Positions 23,650 through 34,799 of a stretch of DNA of 64,000 nt are shown in pieces. The notes beneath the pieces are model-generated. The model ran no database searches. It had not been told where the DNA came from and was given only the letters and a program-made list of their open reading frames with translations. A program made the translations under genes and the position numbers. Position 1 is the stretch's first letter. Every line of letters starts with the position of its first letter. The stretch is from the NCBI GenBank assembly GCA_916700875.1, contig CAKAKS010000022.1:14098013-14162012 (forward strand), given 5' to 3'. The DNA comes from Sebastes aleutianus. Its lineage: Eukaryota; Chordata; Actinopteri; Perciformes; Sebastidae.

Positions 23650-25932
23650 ATCCTTGAAATTAATCATGCTGTTGTTTTTTTAAAGGTTCAAGAGAAGAAT
23701 GAAACGGCAGAAGAGGAAGAAACCCTGCAGACGTTCTTCAGGTCCTCAGTGTTTGTCATCAGGAACTCACCAAGTCTCAGATGGGAGAACAGCAGCACCC
23801 AGCGGAGCCAATCTCCTCTCCCAGCGTCCTCCGTGAGGACTTTAATGGGATCAGCTTCACCTGGTTTAACTGACTGTGGAGCCTGTTGTGTCAAACAAAC
23901 AAACCGGTTAAAGACATTTGTGCTTTTATGGAAGCAGATGGACTTCTAAAAACGACGGTTTTGCTGTTTAAAAAGAGCCGTTTAGAATGTTCCATGAAGA
24001 GGCTGCAGGGTTTTTATCCCAGCGAGTCGACTCCACTGGGTGCCCTTCGTTTACTGCATGTTGTGTAGCTGCTTAATGAAGCGCCAGCAGCAGGTGATAC
24101 AGTGAATGTCTATCAGCTGATTATCAGTAAATGGCAGATAAGAGAGGCGGAAGCTGTGGGTAGCTCTGCATGTTGAGGGTGAGTAGAACTAATTTAAGGT
24201 CTGAATATCAAGTAGGACTAGATGTAAAACACATTAAAGGATAGGTTTGGTTATATTCAGTCAATAAAACCCATGAAAACACCAAAACCTTAAATTGTTT
24301 GTGTATCAACACCTGATATATCTTCTGCATTGGGTATCGAGAATCGTGGAATTTCCCTGGTATTGGTACCGACTACTACATTTCTGGTATCATGACGTCT
24401 CTGCAAGACATCCAAAGGTTAATTTAAAGTTTGCCAAACTATGTGAAGGACATTTGCTTAATTATGAAAATAAGAAATGTTACTTAGAGAACATTTTTCT
24501 GAAAGTTTACAAAGTGCTTTACAGTATAAAAGTAATAGACATTTCAGTACTCACCTGCACTCTGGTTTGTTTGTTTGTTTGTTTGAAATGGAAACCTGCA
24601 GACTCTTGGCGTCTCCAGGACACAATACAGGACAGTAAGTGGCTCCCGCTGTGAGGTGACGTCAGTGAACCGTCTTCTCCTTTTAGTATTTATGAGGTTA
24701 AGAAATGAAAGCTGCATGAATGTAACTGAACAGAAAGTCTGCTGTCATTTACCTTCTTTGCTCAAGGTGAACCCACGAGGGAAAACAGCTATTGGTTGCT
24801 TAGGAAGTTACTACACATGCATATAGGCTGCAGTCCCTGATCCTGAGTGGAGAAAGAGAGGTTACAGCTCAGCTGGACGGACTTTGGTGCTTTGAATTGT
24901 ACAGTTTGTACATGTGAGACAAGACATGACAGAACGTACGGCCACTGAATGTGTTGGTTCCAGCACATCAGCCGATAAATTACAAGAAATTGCAGAACAA
25001 AATTTATGAGAAGATATGCGTCGCCAATACACCAGTTTATTTTCCAAAAGTAAAATGTCTCATGTATTACATATTTTGGTCACAATTCTGTAATAGACTA
25101 ATTTAAAGCATCTTTATCAAAAAAAATCTATTTTTCATGAAACGTGCCGACAAGAGCTGCAACAATTAATCGATTAGTTGTCAACTATTAAATAAATCGG
25201 AAACTATTTTGATTAATCGGTTTGAGTATTTTTTTAAAGGAAAAAAAAGGTCTAAATTCTCTGATTCCAGCTTCTTAAATGTGAATATTTTCTGGTTTCT
25301 TTACTCCTCTATGACAGTAAACTGAATATCTTTGAGTTGAGGACAAAACAAGAGATTTGAGGACGTCATCTTGGGCTTTGGGAAACACTGATGGACATTT
25401 TTTCACCATTTTCTGACATTTTATAGACCAAACAACTAATCAATTAATTGAGAAAATATATCGACAGATTAATCGACAATGAACATAATCATTAGTTGTT
25501 TTTTTTAGTTAGTATAAAGTCAAACTAATCACTGATCTGAACTTTCAGTGGTTAAAAAAATACTCTTCAGTTGAAATTAAATACTTTTAATTTGGTTTTG
25601 GAAACAAAAAACTTCTGCTTCGATACAAAACTTCATCTACTTGATCCACTTCACGATGAAAGTGTTTAACGGAACAAACCACAAACTGTCAACAAAGAGG
25701 GAAAGTCAGCTGTGAAAGTCACAGGTGCATTAATGCATGTAGGGTGAACTTAAAGTGCATTGGAATGAACGTTGTGTGTGTTGTTGCTTTACATCCTGAG
25801 GTTTACGTGGTTTAGAGAGGAATGGTGTCACTTATAAGGCATGTGAGGTATTATAGAAGCTCATTATGTGTTTATATCACACATATGAACCAGCTGGTGG
25901 ACTAAGAGAAGTTATGCGGCTCACCAAAAACA
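23650..25932. other. Convergent intergenic region occ1 / dclre1c
   Basis: Holds the 3' ends of both genes. Repeat-like text at 24320-24400 (GGTATTGGTACCGACTAC) and the element at 25145-25505 were recognised. Otherwise AT-rich without a gene-like reading frame. Confidence 0.6.
25145..25505 (+). mobile_element. MITE-like repeat with AATCGATTAGTTGTCAACTA end
   Basis: Begins AGCTGCAACAATTAATCGAT and ends with a diverged inverted counterpart (GATTAATCGACAATGAACAT). The middle (TGACAGTAAACTGAATATC, TTTGGGAAACACTGATG) matches, in opposite orientation, 46135-46430 in tmem243, and more weakly 50055-50230, 9410-9600 and 62410-62590. Multi-copy, non-coding family. Confidence 0.75.
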
Positions 25933-28900
25933 TCACATTGAGCCCTTACTTCCCTTTCTGATGACCACTTCCTCTCCTGACGCCAGCTTCCTGTACAGCT
26001 GTGTCAGTTCATCAGATTGAGGCATTTTTGACTCTGGCGTGCAGGGAATATCAAAGTCCGACGACACCTGAGACTCTGAGAGCTCCTCCAGCTCTGATTG
26101 GACGTTGCTCTCCTTCTCCTGAGACGCCGTATGTGTCCTTGAGTCTCCTTGGTCCCGCCCTCCCTGCTCTGGTTGGAGGATCAGAGTGTCGGGGAGATAC
26201 GAGTCCTGGTTCTGGGAGGAATGGTTTGACAGGGAGGCGGAGAGGGTCAGACTGAAGTTTTCTTCGTTATCTGGGGTTTCTTCTTCTTCGCTGAACAGCT
26301 CTGGGGTCTGTGAGTCAGTCATTTTGGAGAGGGCGGGGCTTGGGATGGAGCAGCAGGATTGTAATTGGCTGTTGAGGCTGTTCTGGCTGTCAGTCGGCGT
26401 CGGCGTCTCCGTGGTGAAGAAGTCGTCCCATTTCGGAGGATTAGAGGAGCCACTTCCTTCAACCTCAATCGTCTTTTTCTCAGTTTTCTTTATCACCTCC
26501 TCCTTCGCCAGTTTTGAATCGCCCTTTCCCTCGTTCTCCTCCTCTTCCTCATCTTCTTCTTCACCATTGGACTCGGTGCAGTCCACATAGTTGCGTCCAA
26601 CAGGCTGCTCGTCCGTGACCGTCAGAGGAAAAGACTCCTCCACAGACACAGGGGGCGCTGTTTTCAGAGGACTCTGAGCTTTCACTGAGAGTTACAGGTC
26701 AAAAAGAACATTTTGTAAATAATAAATCAATTCAATTCATACATACACCTAAAAGAAAAAGAAGTTAAAATAATTATGCACCATTTTCCATATCTTCGTT
26801 CAGCGCCATCTTCTTCCTCACTGGTTCCAGGTCCAGCCCGTCAAACAGCCCGTCATCGCTGTCTGAATCTGAACAGAGAAAAACAGACACTTAGTATTTT
26901 CATTAGACAGGCTGGCAAGAGTTACTTACGTTGGTTAATTTACAAAGCTGCTCTTGATCATTGATGACGTGTAAAAAAATCTACCCCTAAAATGTCATCT
27001 CCTGCACATGTGAAATAATCATTTAAAAATATTAAATACACTCCTAATCCTGAATCATTCTTATCTTCAATTTTATTGTTGAGATTCGTCTTTTTATCAC
27101 CGTTTCAGCTGAGTTTTAGTTTAAAAAATACCAGATTTAAGGAATATTTGCACAAAAGATCAATGATCAATATATGCTTGATATTCCCAGTTCTGCTCCT
27201 ACGTTGTCATTAAAAATATATTAAATAAAAATTTAAAATATAGATAGAAATAGGATTTTAAAAGTTGCCAAACACTGATTGACCGGCTTGAGATAAATAT
27301 TGTAATACTTTTTGTAGCATTCATTTTCCTTTATGTAAATTAAGAAGTTGACACTGATTTTTGTTTTTGATTAAAATAATAATAAAAAAAAACTCAAGAC
27401 AACAGCTCAGGTATTTACAGTATTAATACAACACGAAATTAAAGTGATTTTTTTTGTAGGTTGTAACCTGTTGTTTGTTCAGTAAATTCAGTGCATTTTC
27501 GTTTTATTATTATTTGTTGAGTAACATACAGTATATTGCTCTTCTTTTTTGGACTGCAGGCGCATCATTCAGGAAAGTCTTTCACAGGCAGCAGCATGAC
27601 AGCTCCCCAAAAGTGAAGCCAAAACATCTGGATCGCCCCCTGGTTGCTGGCTGTTAGTTTAGGAAGCGTTTCATTTGATATGCAGCCGTTTTCTACGAGC
27701 ATTTTAAACGTCAATATTGCAGTCCATCATGTTCATTTGAATGTGGAAAGTCAAAATCGTGATTGCGAATAATATTATATTAATTGTGCAGCCGTACTCT
27801 GTTGTTATTTTTTTCATTACACACACAAACACACACACAGGCCCGAAATACACACACATGCTGCACACACAGGACCTAGACATGCCGGCTCATTTACCAA
27901 TGAGAAGTCACATTTACTGTGCCGGATCAGAGGCATCGAGGGGAGCAGGTGAGCCGGGCTCGGCGCTCTGTTGGGGGAGGAATCTTCAGCTGTGTAGCCT
28001 GGCATCTCTAACATATCTTTGTGATGCGTCTCTTTAAAAAAAAATTAAACTAAGAGCTCCGTATCGGCATAAATACATGAGGAGGGTTGTGGACAAATTA
28101 GCAAGCTTAATCACCATCAGTTATCATCTAGAAGTATGACCTAATGAGACCTGCTGGCTGAGAGCGCCCTCTGCTGGAGCCCTCCGAGCTAACACTTTAA
28201 TATCATTCACAAGTTTTGTGCTTCTTGTATTTATAACAAAATATTTGCAAACAAGAAAAAAAGGATTATTGTCCCTTGGAAAGACACGGATTATAATTCA
28301 TATTCCAACGTGGTGACCTGTAAACAAGCCTCACATCTACGGAGGCAGTTAGAGGTGTTATAGTGCAGAGCACCTGTTGTGGTTATAAATATATATGTAT
28401 GTATATATATGTGTGTGCGTTTGTCTCACCGTATGTAGGTCGCTCCACCACGCAGCGTTTCAGGACTCCCAGAGGTTTGTATACGGACGCTGCTTCATCA
28501 GAGTGGCTCCTGCACATCAGATTCAACCTGTTCAAACACACAGTGACAACATTATTACAGCTGCACTTTAACATTTTTTTATCAATAATTATCATTGCAA
28601 TCAACAAACCAGCTTAGTGCACAAACAGAGTAGCTAAATAAAACATGCATCGCTGAAAATGTTGGTCTGCAGGTTTAAATGAAATCAAAATAAATGAAAC
28701 TTCACTCACATCTGTGTCACCTCAGTCAGTGTCCGACCCATAGGGATAACACTGGGCTGGATGTTGACTGGCTTCAGATAGGAGAGGAAGTTTTTAATCT
28801 GAAATCAGAGAGAAACATTCAATATGTTTGAGTGGATTTACAAAGACAAGAGAAATTAAATCTTAATTACAAAGGCCATAACAGTATTTAACTTTGAGGA

Positions 28901-31900
28901 AAGGAGTGCACCATTATGAGCTTCTGGAGAAGCTTCTATTAGACTCATGTATGTATCAAACTAATATAGTGTCCATGTCTAATAACAGTCACATGGTTTA
29001 ATAATTTAAGTATAACATGGATGTACCTCTGAGTAGGAGGAGTGGAAACTGAAGCAGGCTCTGAAGGAACTGGCTCCTGTTCTGGAAAAATAAACAGCAA
29101 CAACAAAAGGCATATTTAGCGCTCATCAACCAAACCTAATGTGATTTATAATGAATTCTTCTTTCAGTGTCTTTTTAAAACCAAGCATCTTATGTGACAC
29201 TACTGACATTTTTAAATGTAATCAGACCTTGACAGGAGTTAGGATTTCCACCAGCTCTAGAGAGACATCTGAAGCTGCTCTTACTGTATTATAACGTTGG
29301 TTTTCCTCATTCTCTCTCCGAACCACATGGTGGACGGTTTGATGCTGATGATGCGAAGAGGAGTCCCGTCGGCGGCTGTGCAGCCACACGGCAGCCGGTT
29401 GCCTTGGAAAAACTCCTCGTCCTACACGAACACAAAAATAAATCAGAGTTTATTTTTATAGATAATCTGAAAACCTCATATCCCTGTGCCCACTTCTGGC
29501 TCTGAATCACCCGAGAGAAACCCCTGGATATGTATGTGTGTGTGTGTGAGTGTGTGTGTGGGACCTTTGGGTGTCGACAGGCGTGGATCTGCGTCCTGCG
29601 GTCAGTCGTCACGTAGCTCAGGATCTCCGGCATCTTCTTGAACATCTCCAGACTTCTGACATGAATCTGAGAGTTCAACATATGTGAACATTTAACTGTG
29701 CCTTAGCAGGAGATGTATGGATCTGTGCATTAAAAGGACATTATAGAGTACGTGTGTGTGTTTGTATGTTACCTGTGTGTTGAACTCTTCTCCCAGGTTG
29801 GTGAACAGGTATTCATATCCATACGCAGCTTTACAGTTGAGCCACACGACGTGATACGAACTCTGTCTGATCCAGTTTCCAACCAGCTCTGAGATCCCGT
29901 TCAGACAAACCTCCTGCACACACACACACACACATGAACAATTATATATATTCTATAATCATCAGTCAGGATTACATATGGAAAAACACATCATGCATCT
30001 ATGAATGAAATGGTTCAAACACAAATACACATTTTCTGTTGATCGACTAATTGATAAATGGATGTAGCTCTAATTTCTAGGACACTTCCAATGTTTTCCA
30101 CTCAAGTGTTTGAGTTGCGTTGTTTTTGTTTGGTTGAATAATTAATTTTTTTCTTTGCGAGATGAATCTGAAACGTACCCGAGTGGGAATCTGGTAGAAT
30201 CGAGGGTCATAGAAAGTGGAGTCCAGATAAACACTCCGGATGTCCTTCACTCTGTGTGTGAAAACAAGATACAAGAAAGTTCAAGTGACAGAACACGTCA
30301 ACAGATATTTACTGTCTGGTTCTCCAGAGCTTCTGTTTACTGTTGAGAGACTCGATGAAACAGTGAAGATGTTCATCATCAGGACCGACCTGCTGCCAGA
30401 GTGCAGATGTTCTATTCTCGAGACATCTCCAGCCGCCAACCTGAAGTCTCCTGTATACAGAACGTTTCCCTGAGAACCCTCAAACAGGAACCTGCACACA
30501 GAAACACACCACCACACCTTTGACTATTGATGTTTAACAATTATTTTTCAAAAAAGATAAATATACTTTTCACAACAGACATAGAAAATTAGGAAGTGTT
30601 TAAGAAGGGTTTGACTTGCATAACAGAGCCGGGACAGTGGCCTGCAGGCAGCAACGTGACCACGATCTCTTCTTTCTGTCAAGCAAACACCAGACAAGAT
30701 GGTTAAAGAAAATCAGTTAGAAATAAATGAAAATGACGAGCTAAATCTACATGTCTGACTGGACTAAAGGAAACAATCTTCAGTTTTTACCTCTCCGGTC
30801 GCCTCGTCAACCAGAGAAATCTGATTTGGGCTCTCCAGCTCTAAAGGAACCTAAAACAGATCATTCACCAGGAGAGAAAGAAAACAATATGGAAAATCCA
30901 AAGAAGATGAGACAAAACTGCCAAAATACCAGAATGCAAAGCAACCATAAGACATGATGGTTGTGTGTAAAAGCCAAAGATTACTCTCTGACACACAGGA
31001 TATCAAGTGAAGTAGAAAAAAATCCTGTTTACTCCTGGAATCCACCTAACAGTGGAAAGATATAAAGATATTTAACAGTGAGGTTTTGTGTATGTAAGCA
31101 GATAAATCTACTCTTAATTGACTTTGATTGTAGTATTCACAGTTACTCAGTAGTAGATAATACTCCTAACCTGCATACACAGTGAAAATGAGAGTAACAG
31201 AGGGGACTTACGATGTATTCCTCCCAGAAAGAGTATTTGGGATTGCTCAGCAGAAGTTCTTTCGTCACGAAGGAGCAGTAAAGCCTGACTGTGCGACTAT
31301 AAACCAAGAGAGAAAACAGCAAATTATAAATGTTAAATTCTCTGTTTAGTTTTCCGCTATGTTTATATGAGTTATGTCTTAATATTCTGTTGTCGTTGTA
31401 ATTATTTCAGTTATACAAGCCCCTGTTTATAGCATGAAAACATTGCTACGCTGCGTTGCGCTGCGGTGCGTTGCGTTGCGGAGCGTTGCGTTGCGCTGCG
31501 GTGCGTTGCGGTGCGTTGCGCTGCGGTGCGTTGCGCTGCGGTGCGTTGCGCTGCGGTGCGTTGCGATGCACAAATAGCAGACAAGATGAGTGACAGTAAT
31601 AATTTAAGTGATATATGCGCAAACATACTAATCATAGGTTAAAACAGCACTAAATTTGGCTGAATTATAAAAGGCAGAAGTGGTAAAACAAAGAGACGTT
31701 TGGGAGCCGAAAGAGCCGGCTCTTCTTGGTGAGCTGAGCCAAATGATCTGGTTCACTAAAAAGAGCTGGAATTCCCATCACTGGAACCTGAAAATGAGCA
31801 CCTTTAATATGGGACCTTTAATATTTCAAGAGGTCAAGTAAAGTTCAACCTGAACTGCAGTTTTCTCTTCATTATCCGTCCTTTCAGTCCTTTCATGTGA

Positions 31901-32132
31901 TCTGTTAATAAGATAAAAATAGTGAGACACTTGTGATCTGTTGTTACGAGCCTCTGTGAATGATCAATAGTATTTAATATTGATAAATTCAAAGCTAACA
32001 CAGACAGGTTGATGATGTCTCACCTTTGTGACAGTGTGAGAGGAAATAAGCCCGGGCATGTAGGTTCTCCCGGTCGAACCGGTCCAGAGAAACGGAGGGA
32101 TACTCCTTCATCCGGCCTGCGAAGGAACTCAT
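25933..32132 (-). CDS. dclre1c: Artemis, DNA cross-link repair 1C nuclease, 665 aa
   Basis: Metallo-beta-lactamase/beta-CASP endonuclease that opens V(D)J hairpins and trims ends with DNA-PKcs in non-homologous end joining; nuclear. Exons: 32132-32024, 31901-31850, 31296-31212, 30850-30791, 30675-30620, 30491-30390, 30251-30179, 29913-29773, 29666-29565, 29421-29285, 29081-29027, 28798-28710, 28527-28430, 26868-26782, 26684-25933; 1,998 nt in phase. Catalytic residues fall at the numbers known for human Artemis: D17, the HCHKDH motif (H33, H35, D37, H38), H115 in HCPG, D136 and D165, with beta-CASP H319. Residues matching the second zinc site, H228, H254, C256 and C272, are also present. The C-terminal tail is one large exon with an acidic run (about 457-467) and PKWDDFF at 499-505, matching the ligase IV-binding W..FF motif. 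Intron 5 uses a GC donor. The protein looks intact and functional. Confidence 0.97.
30613..30621 (-). other. dclre1c: Non-canonical GC donor of dclre1c intron 5
   Basis: Exon 5 ends ...GTTAT and is followed by GCAAGTC. The next exon begins with G after TGTGTGCAG, which completes the expected ATG (M121) codon. No GT in this stretch keeps the frame, and GCAAGT is the consensus of the GC-AG minor class handled by the major spliceosome. Confidence 0.85.
31445..31567. repeat. 15-bp GC-rich minisatellite inside a hAT-like copy
   Basis: Variants of a 5-bp word (TTGCG, CTGCG, GTGCG) are arranged as a 15-bp unit, CTGCGGTGCGTTGCG, repeated about eight times. Each unit holds three CpG sites, in strong contrast to the AT-rich surroundings. 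Lies in dclre1c intron 2 or 3 side, between exons 3 and 2. The open frame reading TAAQRTAAQR is a by-product. Confidence 0.95.
31568..31782 (-). mobile_element. Partial hAT-like element (copy 2), in dclre1c intron 2
   Basis: The reverse complement starts AGTGATGGGAATTCCAGCTC and follows the left part of the element at 38787 (shared AAGAAGAGCCGGCTCTTTCG, GTTTTACCACTTCTGCCTTT). It runs into the minisatellite where copy 1 has an ordinary CACCGCACTCC sequence. The other terminus is not recognisable. A short family-B end (ATATGGGACCTTTAA) lies next to it at 31808-31822. Confidence 0.75.
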
Positions 32133-32245
32133 CTTCACCCAAAACCTTCTGGTAGTACCGTGTGAAGTTAATTAAACGTTATTCGCAGCAGAGAGAGCAT
32201 TATTCTGTTGACATCGCCACTATTTGTTTGTCCCGCCCATCAAAT

Positions 32246-33020
32246 TCCTCTTCTTCATCTTCTTCTTCCTCTTCTTTGAGGTTTATTGGTGGTTGGCAAA
32301 CAACGATTTGGTGCATTACCACCACCAACTGGATGGAGTGTGGATCATAATTTATATATCCTAAAAAAGAAAAAAGAAATAAAAAGAAAAAGAAAAAGAA
32401 ATAAATAAATAAAAAAAAAAAGAAAAAGAAGAGAAAAAGAAAACAAACAACCTCATATTTTCCCAATCATATTAATTTGTCTAAGATACTGAACTAATGT
32501 TCTATTACTCTCATTTAGTGAGTTCTTTTGCAGAATATCTATTAAATCAAAGTGTACTTTAATCTCTTTGAGGCCTTGACTCAAATCTTTCTTCCTCATG
32601 TCTCTCACAATGCAACATGACATGCTCCACCGTTTCCTCTTGTCCACAATAATTACATCTACCTGTGTCATGTTTACCTAGTTTAAATAGTGTGCTGTTT
32701 AGTCCAGTGTGTCCAAATCTAAGTCTTGATATGATTGTCTCATCTCTCCTGTTCCTTCCTACACACCTCATTTCTCCCACTTTCCTCTGAACTCTGTAAA
32801 ACCACCGTCCTTCCTCTCTTCCTCCCATTGCTTCTGCCACCTTTCCCTCAGTCTCTGTTGAATAATTCAATCTCTTCATTTCTGTTTTGCTGAAGCAAAC
32901 TGTCAAATCAATGTCATTATTTTTTGTAGCCTTCTTTGCAATCTTATCTACCATTTAATTTCCTTTGACCCCTATGTGTGCTGGTATCCATACAAATATT
33001 ACTGTAAGCCCCATCACAGC
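32246..33020 (-). pseudogene. LINE fragment: RNase H end, zinc-knuckle-like tail and 3' UTR
   Basis: The minus strand reads VWIPAHIGVKGN, a stop, then a frame with VDKIAKKAT. This is the C-terminal half of a retroelement RNase H (the WIPAHIGVKGN..AD signature). Further on come ISRLRFGHTGLN and CNYCGQEETVEHVMLHC, typical of RNase H-bearing non-LTR retrotransposons (I-like). The stop inside RNase H shows it is dead. At 32260-32345 is the 3' UTR (ATTGGTGGTTGGCAAACAAC read on plus) followed by GAA-rich tail sequence. It is 5'-truncated, as usual for LINE insertions, and ends about 115 bp from the dclre1c ATG. Confidence 0.8.
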
Positions 33021-33044
33021 CGCCCACTGTCAGTTTCCGGTAGT

Positions 33045-33450
33045 CTTCTTAATTTATTTATTTTTAACAATGTCTTTATTGTTTTTTTTTGTTATACAAA
33101 CATCAGCATTATTATGCAATATATTCAATACAGGGTTTACTTTAACAAACATAACATACCCCACACACCCACCCTTTCTTTCTTAACTTTTCCCTTTCTC
33201 ACAGGGCCAAAATCAATATACAGCTTCACAGTATCAAACAGACAATTAAACAGTTAAATGGCACCTTTAACAAAATGAAGATACACATAAACAGAAAATA
33301 AATATATAGAAAATAAATAATAAATAAAATAAAAAGATTTTCAAAAACAATAATCAATTTTTTCGGACACTATTACTCTTGTTTTGTTTGTTATTATTTT
33401 GTATTTGTTATTATTTATTTTTATTTTCGAAATAAAGTCTTTCATTCATT
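33045..33450. mobile_element. Possible second retroposon remnant
   Basis: AT-rich stretch ending AATAAAGTCTTTCATTCATTCAT, a tail of short direct repeats as seen at retroposon 3' ends. No protein domain was found in any frame, so the class is open. Confidence 0.3.
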
Positions 33451-33666
33451 CATCTTTTCTTATAAGCGCAAATTATTATTTATAATAATTTATTACCTTA
33501 ACCTCGTTTTTAAGATTTATTTTTACATTTGTTTTTCTTCAAACACCAGATAAATAATACCCAAAAATACTGACTCAAAGTAGTCAGTTTCTTTCTCTTT
33601 GTTCTGGCGCCATCTCCTGGAACCTTTTTATCTTCGGTCCTCCAACACAGGAGAAGAGAGTTCACG

Positions 33667-33679
33667 GTAACCAGGCAAC
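33667..33679 (+). promoter_or_regulatory. meig1: RFX X-box in the presumed meig1 promoter
   Basis: GTAACCAGGCAAC fits the RFX-factor X-box consensus (GTNRCC, short spacer, RGYAAC) with a one-base spacer. It lies about 55 bp before a good splice donor (ACGCAT|GTAAGT, 33733/33734), which probably ends meig1 5' UTR exon 1. RFX factors drive ciliary and spermiogenic genes, which suits meig1. Binding is inferred. Confidence 0.6.
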
Positions 33680-34076
33680 GCACCAACGCTAACAAACTGG
33701 CTGTCTTGAAAGAAACTCACTTTATAAACGCATGTAAGTAAACTGTTCCCGGTCTTTTCATTAAAAATAATAGTGGTAATTTGTGCAAATGTGAGTGTAT
33801 GAGACTGGGCAATCTCTCATTTGACGTTATAGAAAAAAACAGAGGTTACTTTGTTGTATTTTTAGCCCAAAACCTCTATTCAATAATGTTGTATTTTAAA
33901 GTATCAGCCTGTTAAACTCACTAGTCCTCTGCCATAACAACGTCAGTTCCATGTTGACATCCACTGGACAGTTAGTGCTGCTTGGTGGATCATTTGTTTG
34001 CCGAATTTGCCAGAACATCTTTAGGAAATGTTTTATGCATTGTTGTTCCAATAGACCTATGTGTCTTTGCTAATTC

Positions 34077-34597
34077 TTAAAGGTCCCATATCGTGCTAAT
34101 TTTCAAGTTCATACTTGTATTTTGTGTTTCTAATAGAACATGTTTACATGCTGTAATGTTAAAAAAACAACTATATTTTCCTCATATTGTCTGTCTGAAT
34201 GTACCTGTATTCATGCTCCGTCTGAAACGCTCCGTTTTAGTACATTTCAACGGAATTGCGACGGAATTGCGTTGCTAGGCAACAGCTTGGGTCCATTTTT
34301 ACTTCCTGTCAGCAGATGTTATCACATCCACTGCAACAGGAAATAAACTGGGACACATTTAGAATGTTTATGTTTAAAACTGTGTGATGATCTATTTATA
34401 TTGTATATTTTGTGACATCACAAATGGACAGAAATCCTAACGGCTTGTTTCAAACGCGCAATTTTTGAATACGGGCTGTGTGTATTTCTCCGTATATTGA
34501 GCGTTTTGATAGTTTAACAGTATTTATATAACACTTAAACCTGATTTATAATATAAAAGACATGAAAATCTCACTTTTTACAATATGGGACCTTTAG
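34077..34597. mobile_element. Non-autonomous TTAA-type element, family B, copy 1 (513 bp)
   Basis: Starts after TTAA (34077-34080) with AGGTCCCATATCGTGCTAAT and ends TACAATATGGGACCT followed by TTAG. The termini are inverted repeats. It aligns throughout with 37343-37846, for example GAACATGTTTACATGCT, TTTCAACGGAATTGC and GACAGAAATCCTAACGGCTT. The right TTAA has one substitution. Sits in the presumed meig1 5' intron. Confidence 0.82.
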
Positions 34598-34799
34598 GAA
34601 AATTACGAATGGACCCAAATATTTACTTGTCTGAATCCCCTGCTATAGATATGTTTGTTTTGATGTTTAGTACAAGTAACTGATGAGAAAAAATGATGGC
34701 CAAATCGTATAAGGCATTTTCTTCTCATGTCTTGTTAGCCATCAGAAACCAGTCTGTTGACCCATGTGCATTTCTGTGACATCTTTCAGCATCACAACT

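Noticed and set aside
26001..26590. Plus-strand frames of 84 and 134 codons, serine-rich
   Set aside because: Antisense shadow of the large last exon of dclre1c, which has clear family similarity on the other strand.
31411..31635. 74-codon frame with TAAQR repeats
   Set aside because: By-product of the 15-bp minisatellite; lies in a dclre1c intron.
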